The notes: generated from the letters alone by a model not told the origin. A stretch of DNA of 64,000 bases from Adonisia turfae CCMR0081 (GCF_011009555.1 NZ_QXHD01000004.1:5056977-5120976), one strand, 5' to 3'. Shown: positions 24,615 to 34,182, counted from the stretch's first letter. Translations and numbers: made by a program.

Positions 24615-26576
24615 ATGCAAAACCGTACCCCTCCTCGTTCATCTCCACCCAAAGACAATCCAACCGGTTGGAGGCCTGCGCTAATTAATCTCAGCTGGCT
24701 TATGGTCTGGCTGCTAATTATGGTATTTACGATGACTCGTATGCCAGAACGCCCTGAGGCAGTTCCCTACAGTGAATTCCTCACCCAGGTTGAAAGCGGT
24801 CAGGTCGCCACCGTAAAAATCAGCGAACATGAAATTGAATATACGCTCATACCCGTTGATACATCTCTCAACGATGAAGCGGCTACTCAACCAGAGGTGG
24901 CAACGACAACGCCCTTACCCGCCGACCCAGATTTATCTCGCATCCTACGACAACATGACGTTGAGATTACGGCCTTACCAACCAATGGTCGCTGGGTAGG
25001 GGGTCTCTGGAGCCTATTATTTCCACTATTGATAGTGTGGATACTATGGGGAAGCTTTGCCAATAGAATGCAAGCAGGCCCCGCAGCCCTCAGTGTTGGT
25101 AAAAGCAAAGCACGCATATATTCCCAAAGTGGGAATAGCGTTACCTTTGACGATGTGGCTGGCGTAGACGAGGCTAAGGCCGAACTCCAAGAAATTGTTG
25201 ATTTTCTAAAGGATTCAAAAAAATATACTCGCCTGGGGGCCAAAATTCCCAAGGGAGTTTTATTAGTAGGCCCGCCAGGAACCGGTAAAACGTTGCTGGC
25301 ACGAGCCATTGCTGGAGAAGCCGGAGTGCCCTTTTTCAGTATTTCAGCATCAGAATTTATTGAAATGTTCGTGGGTGTCGGGGCCTCACGGGTAAGAGAT
25401 TTGTTTGAGCAGGCTAAACAACAAGCCCCTTGTATTGTATTTATCGACGAACTAGATGCTTTAGGTAAATCGCGGACTGCCAATGGCCCTTTCGCTAGCA
25501 ATGATGAACGGGAACAAACATTAAATCAGCTTTTGGCGGAGATGGATGGCTTTGAACCCAATGCGGGTGTGATTCTGCTGGCAGCCACTAACCGCCCTGA
25601 GGTGTTAGATCCAGCGCTGTTAAGGGCAGGTCGATTTGATCGTCGTATTGTCGTGGATCGCCCTGATCGCCAGGGACGAAAAGCCATTCTAGATGTTCAT
25701 GCTAAGACGGTGCAGCTGTCAGATGATGTTGTGTTATCTAAGCTAGCAGCCCGTACCCCCGGTTTTGCTGGGGCGGATTTAGCCAACTTAATCAATGAAG
25801 CAGCCTTATTAGCTGCTCGCAAAAACCGTGAAGCTGTAACAATGGCTGATTTTAATGAAGCCATTGAGCGAATGTTAACCGGGCTTGAGAAAAAGTCACG
25901 GATCCTTAGCGAGCTAGAGAAGCAAACAGTGGCCTACCATGAAGCTGGACACGCGATCATCGGTGCCCTAATGCCCGGCACTGGGAGCATTGAGAAGATT
26001 TCAATTGTACCTAGAGGTGTGGCTGCTCTGGGGTATACACTCCAGCTACCAGAGGACGATCGGTTCTTAATGATGGAAGATGAGATTCGAGGCCAATTGA
26101 TGATGCTATTGGGGGGACGTGCCGCCGAAGAATTGATTTTCAACAAGGTTTCCACTGGGGCCAGTGATGATATCCAAAAGGCAACAGACTTAGCCGAACG
26201 CTGTATCACGCTTTATGGCATGAGCAAAACCCTAGGTCCCATGGCTGTAGAACGTAACCAAGCACAATTTTTAGACGGATTTGGACAGCCTCGTCGCCCC
26301 ATTAGTCCTCATCTGGCGGAGACTATTGATGGTGAAATCAAAGAGCTAATTGATCATGCTTATCAAATGGCCACTGCGCTCTTAGCGAGGAACCAAGCAG
26401 TCTTAGAACGAATTGCCCAAAAACTGCTGACGGCGGAGAGCCTTGAAGGTGACACTCTGAAAACATTATTGGCTGATATTCAACCATTGACCGATGTGCA
26501 CGCTTGGCTAAATCCAGGCCATCAGGGGTTGCAGCCATATCTACAAAAAGAACGACACTATGAAACGACCTATTAG
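24615..26576 (+). CDS. ftsH: ATP-dependent zinc metalloprotease FtsH
   Basis: 653 residues from ATG 24615; an in-frame GTG at 24534 would add 27 residues unlike the family. Two membrane helices ([18 protein letters not shown] and [18 protein letters not shown]) flank a short lumenal/periplasmic loop. The AAA module has Walker A GPPGTGKT, pore loop [13 protein letters not shown], Walker [12 protein letters not shown] and the second region of homology [21 protein letters not shown]. The protease has HEAGH at residues 442-446. It degrades membrane and regulatory proteins; the [11 protein letters not shown] variant recalls the FtsH4 branch of cyanobacteria. Confidence 0.95.
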   Translation: MQNRTPPRSSPPKDNPTGWRPALINLSWLMVWLLIMVFTMTRMPERPEAVPYSEFLTQVESGQVATVKISEHEIEYTLIPVDTSLNDEAATQPEVATTTPLPADPDLSRILRQHDVEITALPTNGRWVGGLWSLLFPLLIVWILWGSFANRMQAGPAALSVGKSKARIYSQSGNSVTFDDVAGVDEAKAELQEIVDFLKDSKKYTRLGAKIPKGVLLVGPPGTGKTLLARAIAGEAGVPFFSISASEFIEMFVGVGASRVRDLFEQAKQQAPCIVFIDELDALGKSRTANGPFASNDEREQTLNQLLAEMDGFEPNAGVILLAATNRPEVLDPALLRAGRFDRRIVVDRPDRQGRKAILDVHAKTVQLSDDVVLSKLAARTPGFAGADLANLINEAALLAARKNREAVTMADFNEAIERMLTGLEKKSRILSELEKQTVAYHEAGHAIIGALMPGTGSIEKISIVPRGVAALGYTLQLPEDDRFLMMEDEIRGQLMMLLGGRAAEELIFNKVSTGASDDIQKATDLAERCITLYGMSKTLGPMAVERNQAQFLDGFGQPRRPISPHLAETIDGEIKELIDHAYQMATALLARNQAVLERIAQKLLTAESLEGDTLKTLLADIQPLTDVHAWLNPGHQGLQPYLQKERHYETTY

Positions 26577-26609
26577 CTCGGAGTCACACCCTAGTTTTTC
26601 TCAACGCAG

Positions 26610-27215
26610 TTATTCATATGAATAGCCTTGATACCCCGTAACCAGGCGACTGCCATCCTTGAAGACATGGACTTCTATTTGATCACTGGCCCATGTAATG
26701 CGATTGGCTAGGTCCGGATTAAAGATCCGTACTTGTTGATTGCGAGATGAGACCGGTGAAGTGGGTTCATTGATGGCTAGGGATTCAACATATGGACCAT
26801 CAATGAGAATATCCAACTGTTTTAACAGTGCCTGGGAACCTTCAGGGGCATCAGTTTTCTGTAATTCGTCTAATGTAAACCCGCTAAACGACATGACGTT
26901 TAACCCATGTTTTTTAACCTGTCGGGCTACTTCTGCCAGGGCGGTTGCTTGCCAAAAGGGTTCACCCCCTGAGAACGTCACCCCTTCGTTTTCAGGATCA
27001 TTCAGGATACGGCTGACCAGTTCATCAATGGATACTATCTGGTTAGGTTCAAAAGACCAGGAGGCCGGATTAAAACATCCTGGACATTCTCGTAAGCAGC
27101 CCTGGACCCATACCACGGCCCGACGACCTGGACCGTTGACTTCAGAGCGATTTACATACCCCATAATATTGAGGTGATTGGGCGGTATAGTTGTATCTTT
27201 CTCGGCTAGTGGCAT
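26610..27215 (-). CDS. Radical SAM activase-like protein (NrdG type)
   Basis: 201 residues. Cys40-x3-Cys44-x2-Cys47 (GCLRECPGCFNP) binds the 4Fe-4S cluster and VTFSGGEPFWQ is the SAM-binding GGE motif. The short length matches glycyl-radical-enzyme activases such as NrdG, but no glycyl-radical enzyme gene is in the window. It follows the heme oxygenase gene on the same strand, though a terminator between them indicates its own promoter. In cyanobacteria such 4Fe-4S single-cluster proteins are predicted to work under low oxygen; that is inference. Confidence 0.85.
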   Translation of the reverse strand: MPLAEKDTTIPPNHLNIMGYVNRSEVNGPGRRAVVWVQGCLRECPGCFNPASWSFEPNQIVSIDELVSRILNDPENEGVTFSGGEPFWQATALAEVARQVKKHGLNVMSFSGFTLDELQKTDAPEGSQALLKQLDILIDGPYVESLAINEPTSPVSSRNQQVRIFNPDLANRITWASDQIEVHVFKDGSRLVTGYQGYSYE

Positions 27216-27258
27216 CGTATTTCTCCTAGTTACTGGATATGGTCAATCGAGCAGTTAT

Positions 27259-27282
27259 GAAAAAATCCCCCTTGCGGGGGAT
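27259..27282 (-). terminator. Rho-independent terminator of heme oxygenase gene
   Basis: On the minus strand, ATCCCCC pairs with GGGGGAT around a 4-base loop (27265-27282) and is followed by six T residues (TTTTTT). This textbook structure lies about 45 bases beyond the heme oxygenase stop codon and before the radical SAM gene. Confidence 0.85.
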
Positions 27283-27327
27283 ATGGAGGTTCATAGAAGA
27301 GGAGGTAGCCGATGAACAAGTCAATGA

Positions 27328-28104
27328 TTAGACAGTTACTGAAGACACGAGTTCAGTAGATACTGTCGGTGACCGATGATGGTATTCTGTACGGCCAAGT
27401 GTATCCTGGCGAGTAATCAAGTCAAAGACATGTTCGCCAATGGCTGCTTTCACCAGAGGCTCTAGCTCATTAACAATATTACAATCCAGTCGAAATGCTA
27501 CATTTGCTTCGTCAACAATTTTTCGTACTAGACTCATCTCAATGGGCAATGAGTTTAAAGCATCTCTGTATTGCCCCTTAAAAGCCCGTCGAGCTTCCAC
27601 AGTAGAGATATCGTCAAAGATATCGTCAAATTCATAAAAGGCTGTTCCATAGCCTTCCGGTAGTTGTAGCGCAGAACGGATAATGGCCTTTAGAGCTTGC
27701 CCACCGGAGAGATCACCCATATAGCGCACATAGGCATGGGCAACCAATAAGGATGGATTCTGGTTAGCCACCTGATGAATGCGTTCTATGTAATGGAGAC
27801 CGGCTGAGGATGCCATAATCCCACCACGCCAATTTTTGCCATAGTAAAAAGCAAGGTCTTTTTCTAATTGTGGCACTCGCTCTAAGGAAGGGAAATACAG
27901 GGTACCCACGACAGAATGATGGGCATGCCGTCGCATTTCCTCTTCTAGAGCACTGTAAATAAAGTATAGGTTAGCGATTAGATGACGGAAGGGGTCCCTT
28001 TCAACAACACCTTTGAGAAAGCATTTCATAAATGCTGTGTTTTCTGCCAGTGCATGAGACTTCTGTGTCCCTTCCCGCAACTGCATAGCTAAGTTGTGGT
28101 TCAT
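27328..28104 (-). CDS. ho1: Biliverdin-producing heme oxygenase
   Basis: 258 residues. The heme-binding His17 lies in LREGTQKSHALAEN, and the distal helix carries YVRYMGDLSGGQAL; both are hallmarks of HO-1-type enzymes. It opens heme to biliverdin IX-alpha, CO and iron with electrons from ferredoxin, feeding phycocyanobilin synthesis for phycobilisomes and for the phytochrome encoded at 3.6 kb. The C-terminal 20 residues are extra compared with the catalytic core. Whether it is the constitutive HO1 or the low-oxygen HO2 cannot be decided; the neighbouring radical SAM gene hints at the latter. Confidence 0.95.
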   Translation of the reverse strand: MNHNLAMQLREGTQKSHALAENTAFMKCFLKGVVERDPFRHLIANLYFIYSALEEEMRRHAHHSVVGTLYFPSLERVPQLEKDLAFYYGKNWRGGIMASSAGLHYIERIHQVANQNPSLLVAHAYVRYMGDLSGGQALKAIIRSALQLPEGYGTAFYEFDDIFDDISTVEARRAFKGQYRDALNSLPIEMSLVRKIVDEANVAFRLDCNIVNELEPLVKAAIGEHVFDLITRQDTLGRTEYHHRSPTVSTELVSSVTV

Positions 28105-28825
28105 GGTATACCCTCAATGATTGCTGCATCGAGCTGGCTGTGGAGCCTAAAAGAAGAAAAAAGGCAAGAAATAATGCTGATTGGAGCATAGGCACGAATT
28201 AGGAGCCCTCCTTGTGACGTGCATACCTCTAAGTAGTTGGAGATACTCATTGATATTTCTTGCCAGAAAACTTGTCAGATAACTTAGAAAATATCAAGAT
28301 GTTGAGGCCCAGCCCACCCAGTCTTGGGATTTGAGAAGGAGGCCCGATAGCTCTGCTTCTGGCGTCTCAGGTGTGGGCCCATAACCATATTGCCAATGTG
28401 TGAAGGGGAGAAGCGACATCTGCATTTGCCTGCGGTAGATTGGCTTAAAAACTCATGGCTAAAAACATTAGGCTTAGCTTTAATTACTATATAGCGATTA
28501 AACGATTACTGGATCCCTATTTTCAAAACTTTACGCTTTATGGTAAGTCTTAAATTCTAGAAAAACGGCATGGAATCTTTAGTATTGCTTCGTTTTGCTG
28601 AGTTGCAGCTCTAACCTATGGATGAGTCTGCCGTATATCCCTTTGGGCTGACCGGCTGATGGCTTACAAAATATGATGCCTGTGGCGGCATGGATGCACT
28701 ATATAATGGTATTTATACCTAGAAAGTTATTAATAGATGTTTGCGGGAGAGCGGCGGCGGCTGTCCTTGCTCTCTCCCATAGCCTCAGTGTCTATGGGAG
28801 AGAGCGTACGTTAAAAAGTCCTTGG
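28105..28825. other. 721-base spacer upstream of heme oxygenase
   Basis: Lies between two leftward genes. It should hold the heme oxygenase promoter and the end of the pentapeptide-gene transcript. No convincing protein gene: a minus-strand frame (28001-28195) with a hydrophobic start overlaps the heme oxygenase coding region. No known RNA family was recognised. Confidence 0.4.
28769..28805 (-). terminator. Perfect 14-bp hairpin after pentapeptide gene
   Basis: GCTCTCTCCCATAG (28769-28782) pairs perfectly with CTATGGGAGAGAGC (28792-28805), 9-base loop. It lies 20 bases past the stop codon of the leftward pentapeptide-repeat gene. No T tract follows, so it may act as an RNA-stabilising 3' end rather than a classical terminator. 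Confidence 0.6.
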
Positions 28826-29539
28826 TTAGCCATGGGGCTGACCATCGGGCATGATGGCATGGTAGAGATTTGCCTGATGCAGTATTGCACCCGTTAGGTC
28901 AGCCCCTTTTAGATTGGCCTCTTTCAAGTTCACGCCTGTCAAATCAGCATAGCTAAGATCAGCCCCTTGCAGGTTGGCCTCACTGAGATCGGAGGGAAAT
29001 CCTCCAGGGCGATAGTCTTTGCCTAATTTAGCGCGACACAGCTTCGCTTGGGCTAAATTGGCCCCCCGTAAAATGGCACCGCTTAAAAATGCATAGCTTA
29101 AATCAGCCCCACTCAAATTAGACTGTCCTAGATCCGTTCTCTGGTCAGAATTAGAGCGCAAATCGGCATCCAACAGACAAGCATTAGCAAGATTTGCATC
29201 GCTGAGATTAGCTCCACAAAGGCTGGCTTTGATAAGATTTGCCTTTTCTAAGTTGGCCTGCGTTAATAGGGCACTGCTTAAGTCACTTTCTCGTAGCTGT
29301 GCCTGCTTTAAATTAGCACTGCGAAGATCGCTACCCCAAAGAATCGATTCGCTTAAGTTACAATTTTCAAAATTTACACGACAGAAGTGCGTTCGACCTA
29401 AGCGAGACTGCCGTAAATCAGATTGACTAAAGTTTGCATCACTTAAATCAAGCTGAAGTAGCTCTAACTCTAAGAGTGTTAACCCAGAAAAATCACGCTC
29501 GCCAGCCTCATAGGCCTTTAGCAGTTCTTTATTATTCAT
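28826..29539 (-). CDS. Pentapeptide-repeat protein
   Basis: 237 residues made almost wholly of A(D/N)LxX pentapeptides from about residue 20 to the end (for example LSDANFSQSDLRQSRLGRTH, LKQAQLRESDLSSALLTQAN). These form a right-handed quadrilateral beta helix. A short break occurs around residues 125-135 and again at KDYRPGGFPSD. Such proteins are abundant in cyanobacteria; most have no assigned role, and some mimic DNA (Qnr/MfpA type). No signal peptide, so cytoplasmic. Confidence 0.95.
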   Translation of the reverse strand: MNNKELLKAYEAGERDFSGLTLLELELLQLDLSDANFSQSDLRQSRLGRTHFCRVNFENCNLSESILWGSDLRSANLKQAQLRESDLSSALLTQANLEKANLIKASLCGANLSDANLANACLLDADLRSNSDQRTDLGQSNLSGADLSYAFLSGAILRGANLAQAKLCRAKLGKDYRPGGFPSDLSEANLQGADLSYADLTGVNLKEANLKGADLTGAILHQANLYHAIMPDGQPHG

Positions 29540-29626
29540 TAAACCTGTAAGGGGACTCTGATAGATTTATATCTATTCTATGCCTTTAAATGAAGATTAG
29601 ATTGTTTTTGGGGTATCAATTCAGAT

Positions 29627-30703
29627 TTATCGATATTTTCGATGGATGGGGCCAAGAATTTGATTAAGTCGCCGCAGTTCATCGGATGAGCCCATGACAA
29701 TTACCAAATCTCCAGAACAAAGTAAAGTATCACCATTGGGGCCAACAATGAGTGAGCTATCCGCACGACGAATTGCCAGGATCAAAGCTCCAGATTTTAC
29801 TCTTAACTGGGCCTCTTCTAGGGTTCTGCCAATTTGAGGACAGTGTTTTGGAGAAATCAGAAACTCTTCTATATAAACAGTGCGATCTGCTCCGGTGAGA
29901 ATACCATCTAAAAAGTCAACCACCTGGGGACGAATAGCCGCAGCCGCCATTCGTTTGCCTCCTGTAATATAAGGAGAAACCACCACATCTGCGCCACCGC
30001 GCTGGAGTTTTTGGACAGCTTCTTCAGTACTGGCCCTAGCAATGGTGCGAATGCCGGGGGCCAGAGTTTTGGCTGAGAGGACGGCATATAGATTCTCGGC
30101 ATCGGATGGGAGCGCGGCCACCAAACCATGGGCTCGGTCGATACCCACATGAAAGAGAACCTGGTCTAGGGTAGCATCCCCTTGAAAGGTGATGAATCCC
30201 ATCTGCTGAGCGGCTTGTACAGATGCTTCATGGGAATCAACCACAATGAAGGGGATAGCCTCGAACGCAAATTCTGTTGCGACTTGCCGACCTGTGCGGC
30301 CAAACCCACAGATAATATAATGACCTGCCAAAGATTTCATAAGTTTACGCCGTTGTCTCAAACGAATACCGGCTTGTAGGTGACCTTGAATTAGAGCCTC
30401 TGTAAAACAATTTAAGATATAGGCGATGACAACAACGCCCATTAAAATTAAGATAATAGTAAATAGTCTACCTCTGGCCCCTAACGGTTGAATTTCTGCA
30501 AACCCTACCGTTGCCAGGGTAATGACAGACATATAGGTCGCATCTAGCCAGGTCCAGCCCTCAATCACCCGGTACCAAAGCACGCCTGATAAGACAACAC
30601 AGCCTAGTGCGATCGCACCTCCCAATAAATGTCGCCGTGTCCGTTGATAGGTTTCTTCAATAAATGCATCCGACAGGGATGAGCGGGGTAAACGCGCTGG
30701 CAT
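29627..30703 (-). CDS. Two-helix K+ channel with RCK (TrkA-N/C) domains
   Basis: 358 residues. Two membrane helices (about 27-45 and 80-100) enclose the pore loop TLATVGFAEI; the filter is T65-V66-G67-F68-A69, differing from the usual TVGYG at the last two positions. An RCK N domain follows (HYIICGFGRTGRQVA nucleotide loop, IPFIVVDSHE) and an RCK C (TrkA-C) domain closes the protein (ALILAIRRADSSLIVGPNGD). It belongs to the ligand-gated potassium channel group (MthK/Kch-like). The altered filter makes ion selectivity uncertain. It is a single gene on the minus strand. Confidence 0.9.
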   Translation of the reverse strand: MPARLPRSSLSDAFIEETYQRTRRHLLGGAIALGCVVLSGVLWYRVIEGWTWLDATYMSVITLATVGFAEIQPLGARGRLFTIILILMGVVVIAYILNCFTEALIQGHLQAGIRLRQRRKLMKSLAGHYIICGFGRTGRQVATEFAFEAIPFIVVDSHEASVQAAQQMGFITFQGDATLDQVLFHVGIDRAHGLVAALPSDAENLYAVLSAKTLAPGIRTIARASTEEAVQKLQRGGADVVVSPYITGGKRMAAAAIRPQVVDFLDGILTGADRTVYIEEFLISPKHCPQIGRTLEEAQLRVKSGALILAIRRADSSLIVGPNGDTLLCSGDLVIVMGSSDELRRLNQILGPIHRKYR

Positions 30704-31399
30704 AAAGCTTTTTTTACTTAATTTAACCAGCCTAAACTAAGAGCTGCAACCCATAAGGTCCTAACAATCCACGCACATTTCTATCATCACGATGCATTTT
30801 TTCTATCAAATTTGGGACGACCTTAGCTTGATGAAGATTCTCTCATAAATCAAGAGAGAATCTAGTCTATTAACTTGTTGTCTTGAAAAGATGCTCAACA
30901 ATCAAAAAAAGTTGTTCCACCCCACTATCCCGCACTAAACATTTTTCAGATCTTTGACAATTTAGGCCCCCAGATTTTGCGAGAGTACCAGGTCAATTCT
31001 GTTGAAACATTCAAACTCATTGGCAGTTTGACCATCGTACTGCTGCTCAAGAGTAAAGAACACTTCGGGAGCAACTGAATACAGTCTGGTTGTGTAAGTG
31101 AGTGGTGAGTAGGAATAATCTAGTACGTTGGGTCATACATGGGGCGGTGGAACGATCCTACCCATAGGCGTCATTAGTTACACGCTGCGCTTAACTAATC
31201 ACCCAATTCCCCCATCACCCAATTCCCCCATCACTCATCCACAACCCAAAGCTGGGGCTCTATTTTTGTGCAATCCCCATTACGGCAACTCCTTAACCCA
31301 TTGCCCTGTTGATGGTTTTGAACTAAACCACTGATGTTCACGCTCAACATATAAAATATGCTAGCGAGATACACAAATATCACTTTTCCAGGAGAATAA
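30704..31399. other. 696-base spacer between divergent genes
   Basis: Separates the K+ channel gene and thrC, which are divergent. It holds a 10-bp hairpin (30835-30844 with 30854-30863, AGATTCTCTC / GAGAGAATCT) and a tandem 16-bp repeat near 31200. A short open frame at 31128-31334 is built over the repeat and is not credible as a gene. Confidence 0.45.
31200..31231. repeat. Tandem 16-bp repeat, two copies
   Basis: CACCCAATTCCCCCAT occurs twice in direct tandem (31200-31215 and 31216-31231) and is followed by a third partial copy (CACTCATCC). C-rich tandem repeats of this form are common in cyanobacterial spacers. Confidence 0.8.
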
Positions 31400-32797
31400 A
31401 TGAAATACCACTCCACCCGTGGTCAAGCCCCCGTTCTTGATTTCGCCGATGTAGTCCTCACCGGTCTAGCCAGAGACGGTGGTCTATATGTGCCAGAGAG
31501 CTATCCACAGTTCTCCGTAGAGCAATGGCGACAACTACGCGGCAAGCCCTACCAAGTGGTGGCGTACGAAGTAATGAAGCCCTTTGTCGGCGATGCCATC
31601 CAGCCAGATGCACTCAAAACGCTGATTGATGAAGCCTATGCAGGCTTCCACCACAAAGCAATTGCCCCCATCAAGCAACTAGACACCAACCATTTTCTAC
31701 TGGAACTATTCCACGGCCCAACGCTAGCATTCAAAGACTACGCACTACAGTTTCTCGGTAAGCTATTCGACCACCTGTTACAAGAACGAGGCGAACGCGT
31801 TACCATCCTTGGTGCAACCTCTGGAGACACTGGCTCCGCTGCCATTGAAGCCTGCCGCGACAAAGATACCATTGACATCTTTATTCTCCATCCCCACAAT
31901 CGCACCTCCGAGATTCAGCGTAAGCAAATGACGACGGTGCTCTCGACAAACGTCCATAACATTGCACTAAACGCACCATTTGATGATTGCCAGACAATTG
32001 TCAAGGAGCTATTTAACGATTTAGACTTTCGCGACAAATATAAACTGTCAGCAGTAAACTCCATCAATTGGGCGCGCATCATGGCGCAGGTCGTCTACTA
32101 CGTGTATGCCGCACTGAATCTAGGTGCCCCTGAGCGCACCCTATCCTTTGCCGTACCCACCGGTAACTTTGGCAATGTATTCGCTGCCTATGTCGCAAAG
32201 CGTATGGGATTGCCCATTAGTAAACTAGCCATAGGGACCAACAAAAACGATATTCTGGCCCGCTTCTTCGATTCTGGCAAAATGAGCACCGATGCCGTTT
32301 CCCCATCCATCGCACCCAGTATGGATATCCAAATATCCAGCAATTTTGAGCGGCTACTGTTTCATACCTATGGAAATGACGCAGACCATGTCATGAAAAC
32401 CATGGCTGAGTTTAAGAAAACCGGCATTTTTAGCGTATCGCCCGATGTGCTGACAGAATTGCGCAAAACCTTTGCCGGTAGACGATTTGATGATGACAGT
32501 ATCGCTCAAATCATTCAGAAAATCTACCACGCCACGGGTGAGCTGATTGATCCCCACACGGCCATTGCCTGCGCCCCCGACTTATTGCAGGAGTTACCCA
32601 ATGATGCCGTCCATGTTTCCCTCGCCTGCGCCCACCCAGCTAAATTCCCCGATGCCATTAAGGGGGCCGTAGATGTTTTCCCCCATCTGCCCGACTTCCT
32701 CAGTGATTTGTTTGAGCGAGAAGAGCAATTTACGGTGCTAGACAATGACCGGGCAACCGTCAAAGCGTTTGTAGAAGAAACGTTGGGAGCAAGATAA
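31400..32797 (+). CDS. thrC: Threonine synthase, long (proteobacterial/fungal-type) form
   Basis: 465 residues. It converts O-phosphohomoserine to threonine with PLP. MKYHSTRGQAP at the start, the PLP Lys112 in GPTLAFKDYALQF, TSGDTGSAAIEA and VPTGNFGNVFAAYVAKRMGLP are clear. The length and opening place it in the long clade of E. coli, alpha-proteobacteria and fungi, while cyanobacteria generally carry a shorter plant/Bacillus-like ThrC (from memory). It may be a second or transferred copy. It is a single gene behind a ribosome site (CCAGGAG). Confidence 0.93.
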   Translation: MKYHSTRGQAPVLDFADVVLTGLARDGGLYVPESYPQFSVEQWRQLRGKPYQVVAYEVMKPFVGDAIQPDALKTLIDEAYAGFHHKAIAPIKQLDTNHFLLELFHGPTLAFKDYALQFLGKLFDHLLQERGERVTILGATSGDTGSAAIEACRDKDTIDIFILHPHNRTSEIQRKQMTTVLSTNVHNIALNAPFDDCQTIVKELFNDLDFRDKYKLSAVNSINWARIMAQVVYYVYAALNLGAPERTLSFAVPTGNFGNVFAAYVAKRMGLPISKLAIGTNKNDILARFFDSGKMSTDAVSPSIAPSMDIQISSNFERLLFHTYGNDADHVMKTMAEFKKTGIFSVSPDVLTELRKTFAGRRFDDDSIAQIIQKIYHATGELIDPHTAIACAPDLLQELPNDAVHVSLACAHPAKFPDAIKGAVDVFPHLPDFLSDLFEREEQFTVLDNDRATVKAFVEETLGAR

Positions 32798-33257
32798 GGG
32801 GTAACAGTTTAAATCGGGACGTTTTCCAAAAAGAGGAATCAGGGGTTAGAATCTAGCCCCTTACTGACTTCTGATACGCAATCAGGATTGATAGCCTTCG
32901 GTATCGAAGGGCATCCACAAGGGAATGCTCCTACAGGATTGTCCATTTTTAATCGGATTTTGGGTGCGACCTGACAGGTCAGCGTTGGCGCGATCGCACC
33001 CAAAATCCCAGCAGGCAAATTCCGCTGTACAGGCCTACTCAAAGCCGGGCTCGCACCCCGACATCGAGCCGCTAGGATCATCCCATTGCCATGCGGCAAA
33101 CCAAATACAACCTCTGGAGCCGAGACCCCGAAACCCGATGGCGGCCCGTCGCTGTAAGCTAGGCACCAACTTGCTCACCTATCCCCCCCTGGAGCATGGC
33201 TTTAACCGATAGTTACGCTATCGTTGAGCCTTAGCCGAAGCTTACTTAATAAGCTCT
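32798..33257. other. 460-base spacer without recognised gene
   Basis: Contains a HIP1 site, several short inverted repeats (for instance CGATAG/CTATCG at 33207-33222) and overlapping frames on both strands (32839-33099 and 32925-33212) that resemble no family. A 23-residue frame at 33091-33162 (containing NLWSRDPETRWRPV) looks like a coding remnant. It could be a decayed gene or a non-coding RNA locus. Confidence 0.35.
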
Positions 33258-33620
33258 ATGGAATACAACGAACAAGAGCACCTTTTAGGATATGTCTCAC
33301 AGCATTGTACATCCGTAATGACAACAGCTGAATTGGCGGCACTGTCACACTTCCGCCTTAGGAAAAAAGCCCAACTCTATGGTGGAAAAATAGCCACTAC
33401 TCTAGAACAAAAAAGTCAAGTAACTGCACCCAACGCTTTAGCATTGATTGAGCTGGGCGAGCAAGCTTTTTCAGAATTATTGCGCGATCGCATTGTCAGA
33501 GAATATCCTACCTTGTTAAATCGATGCCCCAATTGCGCAAAAGTACCCCGTACCCCCACAGCCAAGCAATGCCCATGGTGTTTTCATAGTTGGCGTCACC
33601 TAGAGCCCTACGGAGGTTAA
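33258..33620 (+). CDS. Hypothetical zinc-ribbon protein
   Basis: 120 residues. The C-terminal third contains two Cys pairs (RCPNCAKV and KQCPWCFHSW) 15 residues apart, a four-Cys zinc ribbon. The N-terminal part is helical (LAALSHFRLRKKAQLYGG, ALALIELGEQAFSELLRDRI). No signal peptide or membrane segment. Family not recognised; nucleic-acid or protein binding is possible. The stop codon lies 4 bases before the next gene, so the two are very probably co-transcribed. Confidence 0.75.
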   Translation: MEYNEQEHLLGYVSQHCTSVMTTAELAALSHFRLRKKAQLYGGKIATTLEQKSQVTAPNALALIELGEQAFSELLRDRIVREYPTLLNRCPNCAKVPRTPTAKQCPWCFHSWRHLEPYGG

Positions 33621-33624
33621 GTTG

Positions 33625-34182
33625 ATGCAGATTCCGTCCAATAGCGTCCTCATTATTATTGATGTGCAAAAGGCTATTGATCATTCCAGTTGGGGACGAC
33701 GCAATAATCAACAAGCTGAGGCAAATATTGCAAAACTGCTAAGTGCCTGGCGGGCTACTCAGCGTCCAATTGTTCATGTTCGTCATCTTTCAACTGATCC
33801 TAACTCCACCTACCGTCCAGGACAGCAAGGGTGCGATTTTAAAGATATTGTGATTCCTAACCGTGGTGAAAAGATTGTTAGCAAACACGTAAATTGTGCC
33901 TTTATTGGTACCGATTTAGAACAGTGGCTAAGACAAAATAACTATCAGACCCTAATAGTCACAGGGGTCATCACAAACAATTCCGTTGAGGCAACTGTTA
34001 GAGTTGCAGGTAACCTTAATTTTGATACCTATGTTGTTTCAGATGCCACAGCGACGTTTGACAAGCTCGATTTAGAGCAAAATCTGCACCCAGCTGAGCG
34101 AGTACACGCCCTTGCCTTAGCCAATATGCATCAAGAGTACGCAACAGTAGTCGACACCCCCACCATACTAGATAGCATATAG
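33625..34182 (+). CDS. Isochorismatase-like (cysteine hydrolase family) protein, Cys replaced by Ser
   Basis: 185 residues from ATG 33625 with CGGAGG at 33611-33616. The fold is that of the isochorismatase/nicotinamidase superfamily: Asp in LIIIDVQKAID, Lys in GEKIVSKHVNCAF, and the cis-peptide region TLIVTGVITNNSVEATVR. The residue that is the nucleophilic Cys in nicotinamidase and in most members is Ser120 here, so thiol catalysis is impossible. It might act as a different hydrolase or have lost activity. Coupled to the upstream zinc-ribbon gene. Confidence 0.88.
   Translation: MQIPSNSVLIIIDVQKAIDHSSWGRRNNQQAEANIAKLLSAWRATQRPIVHVRHLSTDPNSTYRPGQQGCDFKDIVIPNRGEKIVSKHVNCAFIGTDLEQWLRQNNYQTLIVTGVITNNSVEATVRVAGNLNFDTYVVSDATATFDKLDLEQNLHPAERVHALALANMHQEYATVVDTPTILDSI

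Noticed and set aside
28001-28195. Minus-strand frame with a hydrophobic, signal-peptide-like start upstream of heme oxygenase
   Set aside because: Most of it overlaps the heme oxygenase start in another frame and its C-terminal half has no protein-like pattern; the hydrophobic part is short and has no clear ribosome site.
31128-31334. Plus-strand frame upstream of thrC
   Set aside because: It is built over a tandem C-rich repeat and has repetitive Pro/Ser/Asn composition with no family resemblance.
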